This document shows, in pieces, positions 53,445 to 63,600 of a stretch of DNA of 64,000 nucleotides (its first letter is position 1; every line of letters begins with the position of its first letter). Made by a program: the position numbers and the translations under genes. Origin of the DNA: Desulforhopalus singaporensis. Lineage in GTDB: Bacteria > Desulfobacterota > Desulfobulbia > Desulfobulbales > Desulfocapsaceae. The notes below the pieces were generated by a model, which made no database searches, was not told the DNA's origin, and was given only the letters and a program-made list of their open reading frames with translations. Location: assembly GCF_900104445.1 (NCBI RefSeq), contig NZ_FNJI01000008.1, forward strand, positions 124,001-188,000. The letters run 5' to 3'.

Positions 53445-55991
53445 TCACCGTTCCTTATTACCGGCTCTGTCCATCATCTTCTTGGTTTTTCGCGTGGCCT
53501 GTGCCGTAGCCGGATCTTTGGGCCAGAAATGTTTCGGGTATCTGCCCTTGAGTTCCTTGACCACCTCGGGGTAGCTCCGCTGCCAGAAACCGGCAAGGTC
53601 GCTGGTTACCTGGATCGGCCGGTTTGCAGGCGAGAGCAGGTGAAGAACCAGGGCTATATCACCGCCACCCACGGTGGGGGTGCTCGTCGCACTGAACATC
53701 TCCTGAATACGAACGGAGAGCACCGGTGGATCCTGGAGATAGTCGATGGATATTCTGGAACCGCTTGGCACCACAACTGAGCCCGGCAGAAGAGTCTCCA
53801 GGTTCTGCTGCTGCTGCCAGCTCAGCTGTGCCTTGAGGATCGAGAAAAGATCAAGGCTCTTGAGCTGCGAAATTTTCCTGATCCCGGCAAGATAATAAGA
53901 GAGCCAGTCAAAGTCTGCAGACAGGGCGGTGTCGTCGACCCTGGGCCAGTTTTCCCCGGGCAGGAGGTGGCGGGCAAGGGTGATCCTGGCCTGGAGCTGA
54001 CGACTTTTATTGTTCCAGGGAAGACAGCCGACTCCGAGCTCGGCCAATCCCTCCAGCAGACAGTTTTGCAGCTGCTGGGGGTCGATCTGTTCAAGAGGTT
54101 GGCGGGCAAGGGTGATCTCTCCCAGCATGGTGGTGGACGTCGCGACAACATCCTGCTTCTGCCTGTCCCAGCAGGTAAGGTCTTCTCTTGTTATCAGGCC
54201 GTCGTGATGCAGCAGCTGATCCCTGGTGACGGCCAGGCCAAGATGTATGCGGCCCTCTCCTTTTACCGAGCTGAGTTGCAGTGCCACCAGGTACGGCACC
54301 TGGCAGAGCGGGTCGTCAACCGCAACAGAGCCGCCATGGCCAGAGGAAAGCAGGAATTTTCCCATGTTGCTGCCTCTATTTGCCGCGATTCTGTCACCAA
54401 ATCCGGGAATCAGAAGATCGGCAAGCTCGTTAAGATCATATTTTCCCCGTGACCATTTCAGCATCCTGAGGAACTGGGCGGAGCTTTTGGCAACCCGCCT
54501 GCAACCCGACAGGGAGCCGCCGGATCGGGTTATGTACAAGGAGTTTTGGTCGCGCCATTTCTCAAGCAGGAAAAGTCTTTCAAGAATGTCCGAAGAGGGT
54601 GCCTGTCCTCTTTTGAAAATATCATTTTCCGATAAAAGAGCGCAGACATCTGAGCCCAGACCGGCAATATTCATCTGCTTTGCCCGCAACAGGATATTGC
54701 CGAGCCTGGGGTGTACCGGAAGGGAGCAGAGGGTTTTCCCGGTCGCGGTTATCCTGCCTTTTTCGTCTATCGCCCCAAGGGTGCGCAGCATCTTTACCGC
54801 CGAATCGTACTGGCTTTTTCGCGGCGGATCAAGCCACTTGAGGGTTGTTGGATCGCCGCTGCCCCACCGGAACAGTTCCAGGGCGAGGCTGGCAAGGTCT
54901 GCGGTGATAATCTCGGGGGGATGAAAGGCGGGAAGACTATGGTGTTCGTTTTCCGTCCATAGCCGCATACAGCGGCCCGGACCGAGACGGCCGGCACGTC
55001 CTTTTCTCTGGTCTGCCGCAGCCTTTGATACCCTCACCGTCTGGAGGCTGTTGAGCCCTGTGCGGGGGTCGAAGCCCGGCAGCCGTGACCAGCCGGAGTC
55101 GATAACGGTCTCGACGTTTTCAATGGTAAGACTTGTCTCGGCGATGGAAGTTGCAAGGATGATTTTACGTTTGCCATCGGGGTCGGGGTTTACCGCATAA
55201 TCCTGCTCTTTTCTTCCGAGGCCGCTCATCAGGGGGGCAATCGAAATGGAGCTGAAAAGAGGATCGTCAAGAAGTCTTCTCTCAACAGCGCGAATCTCGT
55301 AATTGCCCGGCAGAAACGTGAGGATATCGCCGCCGGTTGTCTGTACCGCCCTTAAAAGGTTATGGCAGACCGAGTCGATCATGGAACAGGCTGCCGGACG
55401 GGCAAGATATGTTACTTCCACCGGGAAGGATTGTCCCTTGGCCGAAATTACCGGAACTCCACCCATAAGCGACGCCACCGGCTCAGCGTCCAGGGTGGCC
55501 GACATCACCAGCAGCCTGAGGTCTTCTCTGACCTCGCAGATTTCAAGACAGAGGGCCAGGGCAAGATCGCCGTGGATAGACCGTTCGTGGAACTCGTCGA
55601 AGATGATCAGGCCGACATCCTCGAGCAGCGGATCGTGCTGGAGCCGGCGGGTAAGGATTCCTTCGGTAACAAGCTCTATCCGGGTAGTGCTGCTGACTTT
55701 ACGCTCGAACCTGATATGATAGCCGACGCTCTGGCCGACCTGTTCCCCTAAAAGCGAACTCATCCGATCGGCGGCCATTCTCGCCGCCAACCGCCTGGGT
55801 TCCAGAAGAAGAATTTTTTTGCGGTCAAGCCACCCCTCACCGGCAAGGGCCAGGGGTACTACGGTGGTCTTGCCGGAGCCGGGCGGAGCCGAAAGCACCG
55901 CTGAGCAAGAACCCAGTATCTCTTTTAGCCGGGGCAGGACGGTGTTGACCGGAAGATCAGGCAGCTTGAGTTCACCCACGGCTACCGCCAC
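53445..55991 (-). CDS. hrpB: ATP-dependent helicase HrpB
   Basis: This 848-residue DEAH-type helicase is probably involved in RNA metabolism. Seen: Walker A SAPPGSGKTTVVPLAL near residue 35, LLEPRRLAARMAADRM, motif II IIFDEFHERSIHGDLAL (DEFH) near 130, SATLDAEPV, and motif VI AADQRKGRAGRLGPGRCMRLW. The C-terminal HrpB domain runs to PKHFWPKDPATAQATRK-, the typical end of the family (YPKH.WP.DP). The start is GTG 55991, six bases past the MEMO stop, so the two are coupled; a later GTG is also possible. Confidence 0.94.
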   Translation of the reverse strand: MAVAVGELKLPDLPVNTVLPRLKEILGSCSAVLSAPPGSGKTTVVPLALAGEGWLDRKKILLLEPRRLAARMAADRMSSLLGEQVGQSVGYHIRFERKVSSTTRIELVTEGILTRRLQHDPLLEDVGLIIFDEFHERSIHGDLALALCLEICEVREDLRLLVMSATLDAEPVASLMGGVPVISAKGQSFPVEVTYLARPAACSMIDSVCHNLLRAVQTTGGDILTFLPGNYEIRAVERRLLDDPLFSSISIAPLMSGLGRKEQDYAVNPDPDGKRKIILATSIAETSLTIENVETVIDSGWSRLPGFDPRTGLNSLQTVRVSKAAADQRKGRAGRLGPGRCMRLWTENEHHSLPAFHPPEIITADLASLALELFRWGSGDPTTLKWLDPPRKSQYDSAVKMLRTLGAIDEKGRITATGKTLCSLPVHPRLGNILLRAKQMNIAGLGSDVCALLSENDIFKRGQAPSSDILERLFLLEKWRDQNSLYITRSGGSLSGCRRVAKSSAQFLRMLKWSRGKYDLNELADLLIPGFGDRIAANRGSNMGKFLLSSGHGGSVAVDDPLCQVPYLVALQLSSVKGEGRIHLGLAVTRDQLLHHDGLITREDLTCWDRQKQDVVATSTTMLGEITLARQPLEQIDPQQLQNCLLEGLAELGVGCLPWNNKSRQLQARITLARHLLPGENWPRVDDTALSADFDWLSYYLAGIRKISQLKSLDLFSILKAQLSWQQQQNLETLLPGSVVVPSGSRISIDYLQDPPVLSVRIQEMFSATSTPTVGGGDIALVLHLLSPANRPIQVTSDLAGFWQRSYPEVVKELKGRYPKHFWPKDPATAQATRKTKKMMDRAGNKER

Positions 55992-55996
55992 CCGGT

Positions 55997-56797
55997 TTAA
56001 TGCATGATGATTCCGGCATACCCCACAACCTGGTCTGTATCACCGCTTACGGCGCCCGAGTCGGTGTATTCCACCAGGGTGGCCCTGTCCGTGCCGAGAA
56101 TGCGTGTCGCCACCATGGTTATCACCACCGGTATTACCCCGCACATGGAGATACTGTTGGCAAATACGGTGCGATAGAGTTCTTCGCTGTCAAGTGCCAT
56201 GATGGCATCGAGGGCTTTTTGATCTTTTTTCCGGCTGACACTTCGTGATTCGTAGTGGTTCATGTCGGAAGATGCGACGATTAACACTTTTTTGCCATAT
56301 TCGGTGATGGCACGGGCGATCGCTTCACCCACCTCGGTGCACTGCTGGTAAGAGAGCCTTGAGACCACCATGGCGCTGAAGGTGAGGTTCTTCTGTAATG
56401 CCTGGAGAAACGGCAGCTGCACCTCCAGGGAGTGTTCGTCGCGGTGAGCCAGCTCGTCTGTCTGTATCAGGTCGCAGTGGGAGTTCAGCGCTGCAGTCAG
56501 TCCGGAGGCGTTGGGCACGATACCTGTCACCATGTTCCAGTCTTCACCGGACAGGGCGACGGCTGCACCTCGTCCGTGGTGGTTCGGACCGATGACGAGC
56601 ACGGTCTCGGGAATATCGATCATGCTCAGTGTTTTTGCCGCCACCCCGCCTGAGAATACATACCCGGCATGGGGGGAAACCACCCCCCGGGCGGCTGTTT
56701 TTTCCTGCTTTTCAGTTGGAAAGAGGTCCTGCAGGGTTTGCGAAAGGGCTTGGGGCGAACCGGGATAAAACCGACCCGCAACGATTGGTTGTCTCAT
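55997..56797 (-). CDS. amrB: MEMO1-family protein (AmmeMemoRadiSam system protein B)
   Basis: This 266-residue protein is of the MEMO family, related in fold to class III extradiol dioxygenases. Seen: the conserved start RQPIVAGRFYPGSP, GVVSPHAGYVFSGGVAA (His), IGPNHHGRGA (His-His), DEHSLEVQLPFLQ and IVASSDMNHYESR. It is usually encoded with an AMMECR1 protein and a radical SAM protein; neither partner is adjacent here, and the radical SAM protein at 16.3 kb is a different kind. It lies between cysS and hrpB, with a GGGGGA site before ATG 56797. Confidence 0.93.
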   Translation of the reverse strand: MRQPIVAGRFYPGSPQALSQTLQDLFPTEKQEKTAARGVVSPHAGYVFSGGVAAKTLSMIDIPETVLVIGPNHHGRGAAVALSGEDWNMVTGIVPNASGLTAALNSHCDLIQTDELAHRDEHSLEVQLPFLQALQKNLTFSAMVVSRLSYQQCTEVGEAIARAITEYGKKVLIVASSDMNHYESRSVSRKKDQKALDAIMALDSEELYRTVFANSISMCGVIPVVITMVATRILGTDRATLVEYTDSGAVSGDTDQVVGYAGIIMH

Positions 56798-56872
56798 GGT
56801 GTCCCCCGTGAAATGTTGTTTGCATGTGATGGATCTGCGTTGATTGCCAACCTGCTCTTTCTCTATTTTATC

Positions 56873-58351
56873 TCAAGTTGTCCGTACAACCCAAGTCGTT
56901 CCGTCGGGGCCGTCTTTGAGTTCTATATTCTTTGCCAGAAGCTCGTCCCTGATCTCGTCGCTTCTCGCCCAGTTTTTTTCCTTGCGGCACTGGATTCTTT
57001 CGTTAATAAGCGATTCGATGGTCTCTACGTCGATATCGCAGGCGGCAACCATTTCCTGTTTCCTCTTTGCCAGGAAAGTTTTCGCATCTTCTGTGAGCAG
57101 TCCCATGATCCCGGCCAGGTTCCTGAGGGTGGCAACACTCTTTTTAAGAGTTGCTATATCAGATGACGACGGACTAACGCCAAGCTGCCTTCTGATGCGG
57201 TTCAAGGTTTTAACGGTGTCGAAGAAGACGCCCTGAGCCTGGGCGGTATTGAAGTCGTTGTCCATGGCCTGCTGGAAACGGCTTTCAAGCTGCCCCAGCT
57301 TGGCACCATCCTTGTCCGTCAGGATGGAAGGGGAATGGTCCGTGGTGTCCTGTTCATTGAGTTCATCGATGGCCGCGACACATTCGTAGAGTCTCTCAAG
57401 GCCGCTGGTCGCATCCTGCATTGCCGATTCACTGAAATCCAGAGGGTTTCGGTAGTGGGTGGAAAAAATAAAAAACCTCAGGATCTCCGGGTGATAGTTG
57501 TTGAGGATGTCGCGAATGGTGAGGAAGTTGCCCAGCGATTTCGACATCTTCTCATCGCGTATGGTGACGAAGCCGTGGTGAATCCACATGTTGACGAATT
57601 TTTTGCCGTTTGCGCCTTCGCTCTGGGCGATTTCGTTTTCATGGTGCGGGAAAATGAGATCCTGGCCGCCGCCATGAATATCGAAGGTTTCCCCAAGATA
57701 TTTTTTACTCATCGCCGAACATTCGATATGCCATCCCGGTCTGCCGGGTCCCCAGGGGCTGTCCCATTTGGGTTCGCCCGGCTTGGAGCTTTTCCACAGC
57801 ACAAAATCCATCGGGTGTCTTTTCTGTTCGTTAACGGCGATGCGGGCTCCCGCTTTCATGTCTTCGATATTCCTGCCTGACAGCTTGCCGTACTCGGGGA
57901 AGCTGTCGACAACATAATAGACGTCTCCCCCTGAGGGGTAGGCTTTATCCTGCCGGACGAGTTCTTCAATAAGGGCGATCATCTCAGGGATGTGTTCGGT
58001 TGCCTTGGGCTCGATATCGGGTCGGTCCACTCCCAGCGCGTCCATGTCGGTATAGAACTCTTCGATGAACCTGTTCGCCAACTCTTCGGCACTGGTTCCC
58101 TGTTCATTTGCCCTGGCGATGATCTTGTCGTCTATGTCAGTGAAGTTGCGGACGAACGTAACCTTCAGGCCGCGATAGCGCAGGTACCTCACTACCATGT
58201 CAAAGGCGAGGGAAGATCTGGCGTGGCCTATGTGGCAGTAATCGTAAGAGGTGATGCCGCATACATAAAGTTTTACATGGCCCTCTTCGATGGGTTGGAG
58301 AAGTTCTTTTTTTCCTGATAGAGTGTTGTGGATTCGAATATTCATTTTCAT
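56873..58351 (-). CDS. cysS: Cysteinyl-tRNA synthetase
   Basis: This 492-residue class I aminoacyl-tRNA synthetase charges tRNA-Cys. Seen: LYVCGITSYDYCHIGHARS with a zinc-ligand Cys and the HIGH motif near residues 29-46, GRPGWHIECSAM and FPHHENEIAQSE with further zinc ligands, and EKMSKSLGNFLT near residue 270. Length is normal for bacterial CysS. The start is ATG 58351 or 58345 (MKMNIRI / MNIRI); the ribosome site is weak. First gene of the minus-strand unit cysS-MEMO-hrpB. Confidence 0.97.
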   Translation of the reverse strand: MKMNIRIHNTLSGKKELLQPIEEGHVKLYVCGITSYDYCHIGHARSSLAFDMVVRYLRYRGLKVTFVRNFTDIDDKIIARANEQGTSAEELANRFIEEFYTDMDALGVDRPDIEPKATEHIPEMIALIEELVRQDKAYPSGGDVYYVVDSFPEYGKLSGRNIEDMKAGARIAVNEQKRHPMDFVLWKSSKPGEPKWDSPWGPGRPGWHIECSAMSKKYLGETFDIHGGGQDLIFPHHENEIAQSEGANGKKFVNMWIHHGFVTIRDEKMSKSLGNFLTIRDILNNYHPEILRFFIFSTHYRNPLDFSESAMQDATSGLERLYECVAAIDELNEQDTTDHSPSILTDKDGAKLGQLESRFQQAMDNDFNTAQAQGVFFDTVKTLNRIRRQLGVSPSSSDIATLKKSVATLRNLAGIMGLLTEDAKTFLAKRKQEMVAACDIDVETIESLINERIQCRKEKNWARSDEIRDELLAKNIELKDGPDGTTWVVRTT

Positions 58352-58490
58352 CTGAACTGGTTATGGACAGTTCGGGTCTGATGTATTATGTACAGCGCCT
58401 GCAGGCACTTTGCTATATTTATTGCCCTGTTGCGGTTACAGTTGCCGCCCAGGTGGAATACCATAATCTTATTGTAAGGAAAAGACAACA

Positions 58491-60044
58491 ATGAGCCGGA
58501 TCATAAAAGAAAAACGCAGCTGGGGGCAGACAATGAAGGCTTGGCTGCAGCCAAAGGCCGTGGCGCTGCTGTTTCTCGGCTTCGCCGCGGGGATACCCCT
58601 GCTGTTGATTTTCTCCACACTCTCTGTCTGGCTCACGGAAGCAGGGGTTGAACGGTCGGCGGTGACGTTTTTCAGCTGGGCTGCCCTGGGATATTCCTTT
58701 AAATTTCTGTGGGCTCCGCTGGTCGACCTGCTGCCTCTTCCTGTTCTTACCAGGCTGCTGGGCAGGAGAAGGTCATGGATGCTGCTCTCCCAGATGTCGA
58801 TTATTGGTGCGATCTTGTGGATGAGTTCGATAAACCCCGTCTCAGGGGAAGAGTTTCTCACAGTGATGGCGCTGGCTGCGGTGATGCTCGGCTTTTCTTC
58901 GGCGACGCAGGATATTGTAATCGACGCTTACCGGATTGAATGCGCCGAGGAGTCGATGCAGGCGCTGCTCGCCTCGATGTATATTGTCGGATACCGCTCC
59001 GGAATGCTGGTTGCCGGTGCAGGCTCCCTGTTTCTTGCTGATTATCTGGGTACGACTAGCGAAATGTACAGCTATGGTGCGTGGAGCAGGACCTATATGG
59101 CGATGGCAGCGATCATGACCGTAGGGGTGGCAACGACCCTTGTTATCGCCGAACCCGGTGAAAACAGGAAGGTCTCCTCCTACAGTTATTCGGCGGACCA
59201 GTATTTCAGGCTCTTTATACTGTTTCTCTTCTGTATGACAACTTTTGGCCTGACTTTTTTTAACTCTTCAGCACTCTTTGACTGGATTGGCGTCAGCGGT
59301 GGCCAGGCGTCGTTTTTTGATAGTGTGCTGGGGTCTTTTCTCAGGGAGCTGATCAGGTTCTCGCTTGCAGCGGCGTGCAGCTGCTGTGCCGGGCTTGGGA
59401 TGGTGCGGTGCAAGCTGGTCGATATGGAAATGGCCAGCCGCAGCTATGTTGATCCTATCCGCGAATTTTTTCAAAGGTACGGTGCCAGGACGGCGCTGCT
59501 CATCCTGATGCTGGTCGGGTTTTACCGGTTGTCCGATATCGTTTTCGGGGTTGTTTCAAATATCTTCTATATCGATCTGGGATTTTCCAAAAACGTTATC
59601 GGCGGGGTGACCAAAACCTTCGGCTTCGCCATGACCCTTGTCGGCTGTTTTCTTGGAGGAACCCTGAGCGCGAGGTACGGGGTGCACCTGATCCTCTTTC
59701 TTGGTGCGGTGCTTTCGGCGGCGACCAACCTTCTGTTCATGGCCCTTGCCGGGATGGGCAGTGATGTAATGATGCTGGCGGCGGTGATCGGCGCCGACAA
59801 TATCTCGGCAGGAATCGCCACAACCGCGTTTGTCGCCTACCTGTCAAGCCTTACCAATATCTCCTTTACCGCCACACAATATGCCATCTTCAGCTCCCTG
59901 ATGACCCTGTTGCCAAAACTTTTCGGCGGCTATTCGGGGGTTATGGTGTCCGGCCTTGGCTACAGCGGATTCTTCCTGCTCACCGCCGTTCTGGGGATCC
60001 CGGTGATGTTTCTGGTGTGGCTGGTACACAAAAGGGTTGCGTGA
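58491..60044 (+). CDS. AmpG-like muropeptide permease (MFS)
   Basis: This 517-residue inner-membrane transporter has about twelve to fourteen hydrophobic segments. Seen: LFLGFAAGIPLLLIFSTLSVWLTEAGV followed by SFKFLWAPLVDLLP and GRRRSWMLLSQ match the N-terminal signature of AmpG, which imports anhydro-muropeptides for recycling. SATQDIVIDAYRIE and the C-terminal TNISFTATQYAIFSSLMTLL are also AmpG-typical. A central insert (residues about 265-320) is longer than in E. coli AmpG. AAGGAAAAG precedes ATG 58491. With NamZ-, AmgK-, MurU-like and Mpl genes in the window, it completes an import-and-reuse route. Confidence 0.88.
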   Translation: MSRIIKEKRSWGQTMKAWLQPKAVALLFLGFAAGIPLLLIFSTLSVWLTEAGVERSAVTFFSWAALGYSFKFLWAPLVDLLPLPVLTRLLGRRRSWMLLSQMSIIGAILWMSSINPVSGEEFLTVMALAAVMLGFSSATQDIVIDAYRIECAEESMQALLASMYIVGYRSGMLVAGAGSLFLADYLGTTSEMYSYGAWSRTYMAMAAIMTVGVATTLVIAEPGENRKVSSYSYSADQYFRLFILFLFCMTTFGLTFFNSSALFDWIGVSGGQASFFDSVLGSFLRELIRFSLAAACSCCAGLGMVRCKLVDMEMASRSYVDPIREFFQRYGARTALLILMLVGFYRLSDIVFGVVSNIFYIDLGFSKNVIGGVTKTFGFAMTLVGCFLGGTLSARYGVHLILFLGAVLSAATNLLFMALAGMGSDVMMLAAVIGADNISAGIATTAFVAYLSSLTNISFTATQYAIFSSLMTLLPKLFGGYSGVMVSGLGYSGFFLLTAVLGIPVMFLVWLVHKRVA

Positions 60045-60135
60045 ACCCTGGATATATGGGCCAACGCCATTCGGCGTCCGGTGCAGCAGGAGGCTTTGCA
60101 CGGAAATGACCAGCGGCCATCGGCTGTTTATGCGG

Positions 60136-60633
60136 TTACGGCCACAGAAAGGGAGTCTTGCCCTTTTTCTTCCTGATCCAGTCCATGCTCTTCTGGACCT
60201 TGTCGCTGCCTATAATGGCGCCTATAAGGCGCTGTTTTCCCGGAAAAGAGAGGACGGTGAGCGCTATCAGGATGGTCAGGATGCCCTGGCCGGGAAGAAA
60301 AAGCATCGCTATGCCGGCAACAAGAAGTACGATTCCCACCAGGTTTTTCAGCACGAACAGCATCAGGAAAAGACCGTTTCCGGCTTTTGGCCGACGAGAC
60401 TTTGAAAAATCAAGGAAGTAGGTGCTTGGCAGTCTTGCCACCATCCACGGTATCAAAAGAAGACTGAGGACAAAGGTTGCCGCGGAGACCAGGGCAAGCC
60501 AGCCGAAAAAAGAGCCTGTCTGCACGGTTTCAAGCTCCTGGGGCGTGATCCCCATGGTGGCGAGCAGTTCGGACCAATTAGCTGGCAGATCTGTTGCCGC
60601 TGAGAAAAAGGAAAACATGCTGCTTATCATCAC
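60136..60633 (-). CDS. PGPGW-family membrane protein
   Basis: This 165-residue inner-membrane protein has about three hydrophobic segments: near residues 45-65, 90-110 (LFVLKNLVGIVLLVAGIAML) and 115-130. Seen: MLFLPGQGILTILIALTVLSFPGK contains the PGxG-type turn of the PGPGW family, here PGQG. The C-terminal tail is basic (WIRKKKGKTPF). Function unknown. It lies 47 bases downstream of the DUF748 gene on the minus strand and converges on the ampG-like gene. Confidence 0.75.
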   Translation of the reverse strand: MMISSMFSFFSAATDLPANWSELLATMGITPQELETVQTGSFFGWLALVSAATFVLSLLLIPWMVARLPSTYFLDFSKSRRPKAGNGLFLMLFVLKNLVGIVLLVAGIAMLFLPGQGILTILIALTVLSFPGKQRLIGAIIGSDKVQKSMDWIRKKKGKTPFLWP

Positions 60634-60680
60634 TTACCGCATCTGACTTAAATAGTGCAGAACCAATATTTACGGTTCAT

Positions 60681-63600
60681 TCACCGTTCCACCGCTCGCA
60701 GGGTAATCGATACCCCCGGTGGTCCGGCGTCATTTTCTGTTACCGGTTGTTTCGGAAGCTCCACCTGTATACGCTTGAATTCAAGGGACGACAGGGGAGC
60801 AAAATACTCACTTACTACTGTAACCCGTTTTGTAGCCATGTCCAGCAACATCGAATTGGCCACGTTGATTTTCCGCTCTTTTTCCGGGGTGAAGCCGGAA
60901 AGGATTTTTTGCGGAATATCTTTTTCGACTATATCCCCGGTTTCGGCAGTTTCGCTCTGTTTTGACCCAAGGCCGGATTCAAAGAGCTCTTTTTCCTGCA
61001 AATACTTTTTCAGATGTATTTCGTTGGCCTCCCTGACCCTTTGGCTTTCTCTTCGCTGCAGTTTTCTCTCTATGGCCGGACGGTCCGCCTGACTGGGGAT
61101 CCCCCTCAGGGTTAAACCGACAAATGGATGCTTTTTCAGCAGCTCCGTGTAGCGCCCAAGCAACTTCACATCATCCTTGGTGAGGGTGAATTCCCCCGGT
61201 TCAAACAGTATAGTGCCGGCGTCGAGCAGTTCGCTGAACTCGTCTCCGGCGAGAAGCACGGGGGAAAGTTCCGCCTTGATGAGCAGAGTCTGGACCGCGG
61301 CATATATCTCTTCAAAAAGAACCGTGTTCCTGTCTTTGTCCGAGCCCGAAAAGCTGAAAGGCACGGTGAATTTGTTGTCTAGATCGGACAGCAGCGCAAG
61401 GGCAAGGCCGGAACTGGTGGCGGCCGATTGCGGATAGAGGTCGGTAAAGGTTATTTCGCCGGAGCCGCTGATTTCATCCCGGTCGACTTCGGTGGAGCAC
61501 TCCAGGGAGAGCCGCCCGGAAGATGTATCGATTCCCGCCGCTCCCTGCAGCTGCCGGTGAAATGATGCCATAGGGTAATCGTTTATCTTGAAGCTGTAGG
61601 ACGTTTTGGCAGCTGGAGCAAAAAGCGAACTCGTGCCGGACATCGCAAAAGACGATTGATCAAGTAGGCCGGTAAAGGAAAACGAGCTGCTTTTCTCTCC
61701 GCCTGCCGAAGCGGGGGTTACAACCGTTCCCTCAAGGCGGGACAGGGTTTCACTCCACACCGGGGTCATCCGTGAATCCTCAATTTTGAGGGTGCTCCCT
61801 TTTACGTCGATTTTTTCAACAGCAACAGCTGCCGGCAAACCTTGTTTTTTGTCCCTGGATGTCATCATTGTCATTTCCCGGATGGCGCTGGCGGCTGTTG
61901 TTATGGGGTCGCCACTGGTTTTTCTCATTTTCCAGGAGTAGTCAATACCGTTTGCCAGGATATGATCCATCGACAGATTTGCAGGGGAATCTGTGTAGCT
62001 CAATCCGTTTATAGTCAGCTCGTTCCAGTGGATCGGGTTGTTTTTCGCGAGCTCGTACCACCCCTTATGAAGGGTGATATCACCTGAAAAAGAGCCGCCG
62101 GGAAGTGTCAGGGATCCTTTACCGCTGAAGTTTGTGTAGAGTTTGTCAAAAAAAGCGGATTGCGAGAAAAGCGCGAGAGTGGAGCGGCCCTGGAGTTTTT
62201 TGAATTCGGTGTCAAGTTTTGCCGAAAACGGGTTAAGGGAAAAGGTACCTTTTGCCTCATATTTGCCTATGGCTCCCAGGGTTCCTGATATAATAATATT
62301 TTCCCGGTTTTTTTCCGGGTTGGCAACCTCTGTTGTCTCAAGGGAGAAATCTGAGAAGATGACCTCGCTGTCAGGCTGTGCCGGCGGGTGGAGAATCAGG
62401 TCGCCGGTGTAGTTGATGCTGCTGTATTTCAGCTCTTTGCCGGCAAGATTTTTTAATACCCCGGGACGGGTGCCTATGGTGTAGTTGGTGGTGCTGTTTT
62501 TTGCGACAACCTTGCCCAGGTAGAGTTCCCGGTCCTCCATCCGGATCGGGCCCGCAGTTATGAGCGGCGCCGTCAGTAGATTCTTTTTCCCGTCTTTGAC
62601 GATAAAATCGGTAATTGAAAGGTAGCCGTCAGCCAGTTGGTGGTTGAAGGTACCTTGTTTCTTGTCTCTTTTAATCTCAAGGTTGCCGGTAAGGTTTGCC
62701 AGTCCCTTGAACTCCCTGCCTGTGGTGCTGAGCAGTGTATGGAAAAGCACGCCGCCCGGAATGTTGAGGAGCTTGAGTTTGCCTCTGACTGTTTGTTCCG
62801 GATCTATTGTTCCTGCATAGGCGAGGATTGATCCGTCTTCACCATGCTCGCCGGTAATGCGGAAATCGGCCTGGCCGGCAGTGGCGGTTTTCGGGTTTTC
62901 ACAGTAGAAGAAGTTTTTCACCTGGAACTGCAGGTTCAACCAGGTATCGGCTGCAGTTTTTTCCCTGGCTCCATCGATAAATTCCAGGGTGCCGTCAAAC
63001 AGGTTGACGCTTTCGAGGCGCAGGGAAAAGGGATTTGCCTCCACGTTGACATCGATTTTTTCCCCTTCTGATTTGTCCTTATGGGGAAACAGGGCGTCGA
63101 GGTATGTAAGATATGAGCTGTCCCTGGAGGTTATCTTCGGGCTCTGGTAGATGAGCTTGTGCAGGGTAAGCGCATTGGTGGTGGGGTTGAAGGTGCCGTT
63201 GACGGTCATGGAAGGAACGGCCAACTTTATGGTTTCTTCCTTGTTTTGCGCCTTTACCCCGGTGAGCTTCAGGTCAAGCTTGAGCGAGAGTTTGTTCGAT
63301 TTTTCTTCCTTTGGATCAAAATAGAGATCTATCTTGCCGTCGGCAAAACCGCCGCTTATTTCAAGCGGCAGGTCGATTGGAAGATAGGATACGTAGCTGC
63401 TCAGGTCGAGTTTTTTAATATCGCTTGAAAGCTGGGTCGGCTGATTGCCTCCCTCGCCGTATCCGGCCAGGGCGTGTCCGGTGAGCTCCACCGGACTTCC
63501 GTTAATGGTGGCAGAAAAATATGGTCTTATATATTTTTTCGCCTGAAAGGGGATGTTGGAAAAGGTCGGCAGCTTCAGCTCGATATTTTCAACCAGATGT

